DNA from: DATFVA01 sp963832715
Lineage (GTDB): Bacteria > Bacteroidota > Ignavibacteria > Ignavibacteriales > Ignavibacteriaceae
Assembly (NCBI GenBank): GCA_963832715.1
Contig: CAWHVB010000010.1
Span: 234,552 to 298,551 of the forward strand
Length of the DNA: 64,000 nucleotides
Direction: 5' to 3'
Shown here: one piece after another, positions 55,679 to 61,113 of the stretch
Numbering within the stretch: the stretch's first letter is position 1
How the letters are laid out: every line of letters begins with the position of its first letter
Notes under the pieces: generated by a model
What the model saw: only the letters and a program-made list of their open reading frames with translations
Told to the model about the DNA's origin: nothing
The model's database searches: none
Position numbers and translations under genes: made by a program

Positions 55679-56773
55679 ATGTTGGAGATTCAGGAAAAAG
55701 CTACATATACAGATTTATTACAGAGCCTCGGCATTCAAGCCGATTCTGCTGAAAATGATAGAATATTGAAGTACACATCCGTTGAAGATGAACTGCAGAG
55801 CCTCTCCGACGGTGTAGGTCTGAGGAACATTTCATACTATGGAATGATCGAACTCAGGGGGAAGGATGTGCTCGATTTCCTTCACAGGATCAGCACAAAT
55901 AATATTAAAGACCTCGGCAAGGAACAAATAATAAAGACCATCTTTACAACAGAAAAAGGAAGAATAATAGACCTGACCACACTGCTGAACTTTGAGGATT
56001 ACCAGATCCTTTTCACCAGCAGCGAGCACCAGCCTAAGGTGATCGGCTGGCTTGGGAAATATATTATCTCTGACGATGTGAAAGCATCTGATATTAATGG
56101 TAAATACACGCTTCTTGAGATAAGAGGTCCCCAGGCAGATTCATTCTTAACACTCATATGCGGAACCGTTGTAAATAACATCGCAGAAGATTCCTTCAAA
56201 GTCATCAGCGCCGAAGGGATGCTGTTCTTTCTTGCAAAGATGAGGGACGGAAAAGGGCATCTAAAATACTGGGTAATTGCAGATCAGATGAACGGCTATA
56301 GGTTTATAAAATTTGCGATGGAGAACAAAGGCATTTTTGATTTTCGGCTTGTAGGCGAAGAAGCCTGGAATATATACCGTGTAGAGCAGGGAATACCGGC
56401 AGCGCCGAATGAAATTAACGATGAGTACAATCCTAACGAAGCAGGACTGCTCAAATTTATCGATTTCAAAAAAGGCTGCTACATAGGACAGGAAGTAATA
56501 GCCAGGCTGGACACATACGATAAAGTGCAGCGTTCGGTAAAAGGCGTGGTATTTAACGAAGAAGCCGGTGGTAAGGAATACAGCCTTTTCAATGGCGACG
56601 GTACCGAGAGCGGGAAAGTCACTTCAGTGGTTTACTCGGCAAAATGTAAAAAGAGCATCGGTTTGGGATATATCAGGAAAAAACACCAGGAAGATGGAAC
56701 AAAGCTGAAAGCAAAAGACCCCGAAGGGAACGAAACAGAAGTCCAGGTTCACAAAATCCCCTTCAGAAGATGA
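55679..56773 (+). CDS. YgfZ/GcvT-domain folate-binding protein
   Basis: A 364-aa protein of the YgfZ/IBA57 family, related to the glycine-cleavage T protein and involved in Fe-S cluster maturation. The signature KGCYIGQEVIARL (~265) is present, and the GcvT fold starts RNISYYGMIELRGKDVLDFLHRIST. It lacks the full residue set of catalytic GcvT. AGGAG precedes the ATG. It ends 4 nt inside the adenosyltransferase start, so both are coupled. Confidence 0.85.
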   Translation: MLEIQEKATYTDLLQSLGIQADSAENDRILKYTSVEDELQSLSDGVGLRNISYYGMIELRGKDVLDFLHRISTNNIKDLGKEQIIKTIFTTEKGRIIDLTTLLNFEDYQILFTSSEHQPKVIGWLGKYIISDDVKASDINGKYTLLEIRGPQADSFLTLICGTVVNNIAEDSFKVISAEGMLFFLAKMRDGKGHLKYWVIADQMNGYRFIKFAMENKGIFDFRLVGEEAWNIYRVEQGIPAAPNEINDEYNPNEAGLLKFIDFKKGCYIGQEVIARLDTYDKVQRSVKGVVFNEEAGGKEYSLFNGDGTESGKVTSVVYSAKCKKSIGLGYIRKKHQEDGTKLKAKDPEGNETEVQVHKIPFRR

Positions 56774-57318
56774 AAATATATACTAGAGGCGGCGACAAAG
56801 GCGAAACAGGCTTATTCGGAGGCGAGAGAGTACCGAAAAACTCCCCCAGGATAGAAGCCTACGGAACAATTGACGAGCTTAATTCGTATATAGGACTGAC
56901 GATAACAGAATCGAAGAGTGAAGAAGTAAAAGAACTGCTTAACACAATCCAGAACCAGTTGTTTACCGTAGGATCAGACCTTGCTACTCCCTTAAACGAA
57001 AAGACTGAAAAATACGATATTCCGCGGGTACCTGAAGAATACTTTGAAAATGCCGAAAAGCAGATTGACAGATTTGAAGAAGAACTTGAACCTCTGAAGA
57101 ACTTCATACTTCCAGGCGGCAGCAGAGCCGCAGCAATGCTGAACATATGCAGAACAATATGCCGGAGAGCCGAGCGGAGAGTAGTTGCATTAAACAATTC
57201 AGAGAAAGTGGGGGAAAATATCATTATATTTCTCAACAGGTTAAGCGACCTGTTCTTTGTTCTTGCACGTTATGAAAATATGATCTCAGGTATCCCTGAC
57301 ACCATCTGGAAAAAGTAA
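56770..57318 (+). CDS. Cob(I)alamin adenosyltransferase (PduO type)
   Basis: A 182-aa ATR. The ATP-binding start RGGDKGETGLFGGERVPK and the helical-bundle segments RIEAYGTIDELNSYIGL, ILPGGSRAAAMLNICR and RRAERRVVAL are all family standards. It attaches the adenosyl group of ATP to cob(I)alamin to give coenzyme B12. It begins with ATGA overlap on the YgfZ-like gene. No B12 riboswitch is seen upstream. Confidence 0.94.
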   Translation: MKIYTRGGDKGETGLFGGERVPKNSPRIEAYGTIDELNSYIGLTITESKSEEVKELLNTIQNQLFTVGSDLATPLNEKTEKYDIPRVPEEYFENAEKQIDRFEEELEPLKNFILPGGSRAAAMLNICRTICRRAERRVVALNNSEKVGENIIIFLNRLSDLFFVLARYENMISGIPDTIWKK

Positions 57319-57344
57319 TGAACAATGAATAATTGTCAATGAAT

Positions 57345-57401
57345 AATTAACAATGGATAATTATCAATTGTAAATTGTTAATTGTTAATTGTTAATTGTT
57401 T
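57345..57401. repeat. AT-rich repeat region upstream of ssrA
   Basis: Four tandem 7-nt ATTGTTA units (57374-57401, last one ATTGTTT) end a few bases before the mature 5' end of tmRNA. AATTAACAAT (57345-57354) is the inverse of ATTGTTAATT (57374-57383), so the region can form a hairpin. It covers the place where the ssrA promoter should be. Confidence 0.8.
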
Positions 57402-57405
57402 CCTT

Positions 57406-57765
57406 GGGGGTGAATTTTGGTTTCGACGGGGTTGAAGAGACATAGAACTGCACATCGTGTTCCCCGAAATACACGTTAAACAATTGGGAACAAAAATATA
57501 ACTGGCGACTATAATTACGCCTTAGCTGCCTAAGTAAACTCTTAGCAGCCGTTCACCTTACTTTTTCGTGCCGGGGTAAGGATGAACGACGTTTAGGTAC
57601 GATAGTCCCGTCAGCTGTCTGCGATGACGGGGCGAAATTAAAGCAGGCGGGCTTAAAGTGATCCTTGTCTGTCTGGTAGCTTTAAGCTAAAACAAAAACA
57701 GACTAAGTGTGTAGATGTTCTTTGGATCTTAACTTCGGACGCGGGTTCGACTCCCGCCACCTCCA
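57406..57765 (+). ncRNA. ssrA: tmRNA
   Basis: This is a complete one-piece tmRNA, which rescues stalled ribosomes and tags the nascent chain for degradation. The 5' GGGGGTG (57406-57412) pairs with CACCTCC (57758-57764) as the acceptor stem, with discriminator A at 57765. The 5' GTTTCGACGGGG and the 3' T-arm GGTTCGACTCCCGCC are diagnostic. The tag frame ends at TAA 57531-57533 and reads ...TGDYNYALAA. Counting back to the GGG at 57486, the probable full tag is GNKNITGDYNYALAA. CCA is not encoded (the next bases are CTT). Length ~360 nt is normal. Confidence 0.97.
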
Positions 57766-57768
57766 CTT
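57741..57768 (+). other. Probable attachment core at the ssrA 3' end
   Basis: The 3' part of tmRNA (T-arm and acceptor, GGTTCGACTCCCGCC and onward) is a classic target of tyrosine integrases, and an integrase gene starts 160 nt downstream. The other junction, which should repeat this sequence, is not in the window. Confidence 0.55.
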
Positions 57769-57805
57769 AAAATAGCTTATTTAATAAAAAATTTAAGCTA
57801 TTTTT
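57769..57805 (+). terminator. Terminator of ssrA
   Basis: AAAATAGCTTA (57769-57779) pairs perfectly with TAAGCTATTTT (57794-57804), 11 bp around a 14-nt AT-rich loop, ending in T5. Confidence 0.8.
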
Positions 57806-57822
57806 GATCAACTTTCCTCAAG

Positions 57823-57875
57823 TGATGACGATTTGATGACTCAAAATTGAAAAATAGTCATCAGTTTAGTCATCA
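57823..57875. promoter_or_regulatory. Array of four TGATGAC heptamers (possible integrase arm sites)
   Basis: TGATGAC occurs at 57823-57829 and 57834-57840, and its inverse GTCATCA at 57857-57863 and 57869-57875. The two pairs face each other, with 11- and 12-nt periods. The position between the ssrA attachment core and int is where phage-type integrases and excisionases bind arm sites. It could also be the operator of int. Confidence 0.5.
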
Positions 57876-57926
57876 CCTTCCAGTTGAATACCAAATCTTA
57901 TTTCGATGGACAAGAAAGGATAGAAT

Positions 57927-58938
57927 ATGTTTCTTTCTAAACGTCCAAGCGGTATCTATTATATTTACTACGAAGACTCGAATGGGAAGCGTCAGGCCAT
58001 TTCAACAAAATCAAAATTAAAAAGTGAAGCTCTTAAGTTCTTAATAAACTTCAAATCAGAATTATTAGAACGAGCGAGTAGAAAAACAATTCCAATTACC
58101 CTAGATGAATTCCAATTCGAGTTCCTAAAGCATTTCCGAAGCAATTCATACTTATAAAACAACAAAAACATTTGTAACTACCTTCAAGTATATGCACAAG
58201 TTATTTGGTGATCCTATCATCAGCGAATTGACTGAGCGTGACATTAGAAGATTCATTGACTATAGGATTAAAACACCATCCATTTATCAGGCAAGAAAAG
58301 ATTTAATAAACATCTCCAGTTCATTTACCTGGGCGGTTAATGAAGGATATCTAATTGTAAATCCCTGTGTTAATATTAAACGGTTAAAAACTCCCCAAAA
58401 GCTACCATTGTTTTTCTCTAATACTGAATTTGAGAAGCTACTTGAAGTAATTAACAACGAAGAATTTAGAGCGCTAGTAATTATAGCTGTAAATACAGGA
58501 CTTAGAGAAATGGAATTACTTTCTCTGCAATGGGATCAAATCTTTTTCGAAAGGGGAATTTTAATACTTGATAATCAGAATCATATTACAAAAAGCAAAA
58601 AGATTCGGACCTTGCCATTAAACTCTAAAGTATTATCCGCACTTCTTCAGTTAAAGCAACCAGATAATTCTAATGAACTTGTTTTTCAGTTTGAGAAAAT
58701 TACTAATCGACCAAAATTTGTTCAGAACAACTTTAGAACTTATATAAAATTAGCAAAACTAAATAAGAAACTGAACTTTCATTCTTTGAGACATACCTTC
58801 GCATCCTGGCTTGTGCAGAAGGGAGTATCTATATATGAAGTCAGCAAACTTCTTGGACACGCTGATATAAAAACAACTCAGATATATGCACACTTGAGAA
58901 GTGATGATCTTCGGAATGCTGTTGAGAGACTGGATTAA
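57927..58938 (+). CDS. Tyrosine integrase with one frameshift
   Basis: The span encodes a ~336-aa site-specific recombinase. Residues 1-~70 (MFLSKRPSGIYYIYYEDSNG) form an N-terminal arm-binding domain. At ~58133-58135 one extra T breaks the frame; without it the sequence continues KHSEAIHTYKTTKTFVTTFK. The SAM-like core-binding part and the catalytic domain are complete: Arg in NTGLREMELL, His-x-x-Arg in HSLRHTFASW, His in LLGHADIKTT and Tyr in QIYAHL. It should recombine into the 3' end of the adjacent ssrA. AAAGGA precedes the ATG. Whether the frameshift is real or a sequence error is not known. Confidence 0.85.
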
Positions 58939-58958
58939 TTTGGTTATTGTAAACACGA

Positions 58959-59460
58959 TCAATAATTATTGTTAGGCATAGCATTGTTAAAGTTGTATGT
59001 ACCCAGCCAAGAAAGTGACCCAATAATATTATTCTGTTCCTTTAAGCTTTTATATTTTTCAGGGTCAATCGATCCAGCTTTATTAGACCTAGCCCAAGTA
59101 TTCCAAAATTATTTCTTTACTAGTAATTCTTCGAACAAATTCATCAATAGCATCTGCAATAAAAACGTGATGTTAGTCCCCCCAGAATTCTCCCCAAGAA
59201 GATGCTCCTGAAAATCTCCTCAAGTCATATGGATCGAAGTCTCCTGCTACCAAAGGAAAAGATTCAATAGAATCAATAGAATCACATCCCTCATACTCTA
59301 GAAGATATAGTTCAAGATAATGATCCAGTACTGGATAAAGCTTTTGAAGTACTAAAAACAAACAACTTATAATGTTTGGATTTAAATATTTCAATATGCA
59401 GTTATGTTCTTTTCGACTTAAATATTGTTTAGAAGTGATGACTTGAGGAATGCTGTTCAT
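58959..59460 (-). pseudogene. Decayed small cytoplasmic gene, possibly SMI1/KNR4-like
   Basis: The first 95 codons are open (MNSIPQVITSKQYLSRKEHN to SSWGEFWGD). Then an in-frame TAA interrupts, and the same frame continues HHVFIADAIDEFVRRITSKEI. After one more shift it reads WNTWARSNKAGSIDPEKYKS and ends at 58959. Restored length is ~165 aa. The fragment GDFDPYDLRRFSG...HHVFIADAIDEFV vaguely recalls the end of SMI1/KNR4 (SUKH) domains, which often serve as immunity proteins, but the match is weak. It is convergent with int, 20 nt apart. Confidence 0.45.
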
Positions 59461-59496
59461 CGATTAGACTTAGGGGAGATTTCTCTCCCCGTAGGT

Positions 59497-60768
59497 TTAC
59501 TTGAGAAGAATCATTTTCTTGGTGTCGATAAAAGAGCCTGCCTGGATACGATAGAAGTAGATACCGCTTGGTTGTTGTTCTGCATTCCACGTTAGCTCAT
59601 AAGTGCCGACCGGTTTTTCTTCATTCACAAGAGTTTCAATTTCATTTCCCAAAACATCAAAAACTTTAATTACAACATTAGACATTTTTGGGACTGAGTA
59701 TTTTATTTTTGTTGAAGGATTGAACGGGTTGGGATAGTTTTGGCAAAGTGAGAAGCTAAATAGTGATATGGCATCGCCCGCATTACTTGGTGAATTATAT
59801 ACTGCAACTAATCCACTGTCTCCAACAGTAATGGCAGAATTAGGTACGCAAAATGAGACACAGTTAAACTTCCCTCTTACCTGACTGAATTCTTCCGTCC
59901 ATGTATTGCTTTGTAGATCAAGGCGTATCACCGTTGCCATAAAATACGTTCTGAAATCTATCCGTACTTGCTTAGTGCAGGAGGCAATAATTTCTCCGGA
60001 TGTATTATAGCAAGCACCTGTTATATGATAATAATCTTCAACTTCTATGCTTTGCCAGTTTTCACCAAGATCGGATGAATAAAGAAAAGTACCCTCATCA
60101 CCGGTTATAATTGTTATATATTCAGGACATATTCTCACCAAATTCAGATTTGATGAAACATTAAGCGATTCCATGGACCAATTGCTGCCATAATCCGTTG
60201 ATTTCAAGACTAAACCAGAATCTCCAACTGCTAATACTATTCCATCATCCAAATATGATACTGAATTTAGTCTGCCTCTGAAATCGAATTGTTTTTCAAC
60301 CCAGCTGATTCCGGCATCAGAGGTAATATGTATTGATGGAAGAAAATATGTTCTTCCATCGATCCGTACCTCTTTTGTTCCAACAGCAATTCCATTATAA
60401 TAGTCATAAAAGGAAATGTCATTAATATGAAAATAAAAATCGATGGATACATCAATCCAATTAACCCAGCAGTTTTCAGTTCTGAAGATCTTTCCACTAT
60501 CTCCTGCTATAAACCCGTAATCCTCATCAACGAAGAATAGCGCATTCAAATCTGAATAATCGGTTAATTGCAGTTGATTCCAGGTGGATCCACTATTATC
60601 TGACAGAAGTAAAACACCCTTGTCACAAATGATGAAAACCTTATCGGATCCGCTGTAACATACATCATTTTGATTAAGCTCTGTTATCGGTTCGTGTATC
60701 ACCCACTGTGAAAAGCATATTTCCGTTAACAGAAAAAGAAATGAAAGAGTTTGCATTATCATTTTCAT
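59497..60768 (-). CDS. YCF48-like repeat protein with T9SS sorting domain
   Basis: A 423-aa exported protein. Signal peptide 1-~20 (LSFLFLLTEICFSQ). Beta-propeller blades of the YCF48/BNR kind follow, such as VLLLSDNSGSTWNQL, YGFIAGDSGKIFRTE, VGDSGLVLKSTDYGSNW and GDEGTFLYSSDLGENW. Residues ~112-190 and ~247-324 form two similar longer repeats, each containing a VRIDxRTYF motif and ending VGDSGLV. The last ~80 residues are a standard type IX sorting domain (LCQNYPNPFNPSTKIKYSV). It should be secreted to the cell surface. GGAGGGCG precedes the ATG. It is the intact gene of the island segment. Confidence 0.82.
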   Translation of the reverse strand: MKMIMQTLSFLFLLTEICFSQWVIHEPITELNQNDVCYSGSDKVFIICDKGVLLLSDNSGSTWNQLQLTDYSDLNALFFVDEDYGFIAGDSGKIFRTENCWVNWIDVSIDFYFHINDISFYDYYNGIAVGTKEVRIDGRTYFLPSIHITSDAGISWVEKQFDFRGRLNSVSYLDDGIVLAVGDSGLVLKSTDYGSNWSMESLNVSSNLNLVRICPEYITIITGDEGTFLYSSDLGENWQSIEVEDYYHITGACYNTSGEIIASCTKQVRIDFRTYFMATVIRLDLQSNTWTEEFSQVRGKFNCVSFCVPNSAITVGDSGLVAVYNSPSNAGDAISLFSFSLCQNYPNPFNPSTKIKYSVPKMSNVVIKVFDVLGNEIETLVNEEKPVGTYELTWNAEQQPSGIYFYRIQAGSFIDTKKMILLK

Positions 60769-60816
60769 GTCGCCCTCCTAATAAATACGAATTAAATTTT
60801 ATCAGTATTCAGCTGC

Positions 60817-60963
60817 TTAAAATTCAGTAAGACCTAGCCCTCTAAATGTCTTTAAAATTAATACAGGGCGGGTAGCTTTCCCGCCCAAGTGTTTCCCTCT
60901 ATTGTGGAAAAGCTGTAAATGAGAAAGTAAAAATAGAACTGTAAGTAATAACAAAAGTTTCAT
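60817..60963 (-). CDS. Small ORF with strong ribosome site and signal-peptide-like start
   Basis: A 48-codon ORF that starts MKLLLLLTVLFLLSHLQLFH. It has a perfect AGGAGG 5 nt before the ATG, the best ribosome site in this region. The first 18 residues look like a signal peptide; the rest is short and basic. Its 3' half contains a GC hairpin (60866-60886), and the YCF48-like gene begins 48 nt downstream on the same strand. It may be a leader peptide, a small exported peptide, or the surviving start of a lost gene. Confidence 0.5.
   Translation of the reverse strand: MKLLLLLTVLFLLSHLQLFHNRGKHLGGKATRPVLILKTFRGLGLTEF
60866..60886 (-). terminator. GC hairpin inside the small ORF
   Basis: GGGCGGG (60866-60872) pairs with CCCGCCC (60880-60886), 7 bp around TAGCTTT. 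On the minus strand only a short T-rich stretch follows, so it could be an attenuator before the YCF48-like gene. Confidence 0.45.
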
Positions 60964-61037
60964 AATACCTCCTGTTTTGTTTGTTTATGTAGTTTGAAAT
61001 TTCAATCTAAATAAACAAAATCAGGAGAGGAAGTGCG

Positions 61038-61073
61038 TATAAGCTATGTGACCTAATTTATAAATTATGTGAC
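61038..61073. promoter_or_regulatory. 15-nt direct repeat with 21-bp period (AraC-type operator candidate)
   Basis: TATAAGCTATGTGAC (61038-61052) and TATAAATTATGTGAC (61059-61073) agree at 13 of 15 positions and are spaced exactly two helical turns. On the minus strand they precede the small ORF and the YCF48-like gene, directly after the AraC-type hybrid regulator. Confidence 0.55.
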
Positions 61074-61113
61074 ATTCTCTAAAATAATTGAAAAAAGGGG
61101 GGGTGATCTGTTA

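Noticed and set aside
57345..57401. A CRISPR-like array before ssrA
   Set aside because: The unit is only 7 nt and the copies are directly adjacent with no spacers; it is a simple tandem repeat.
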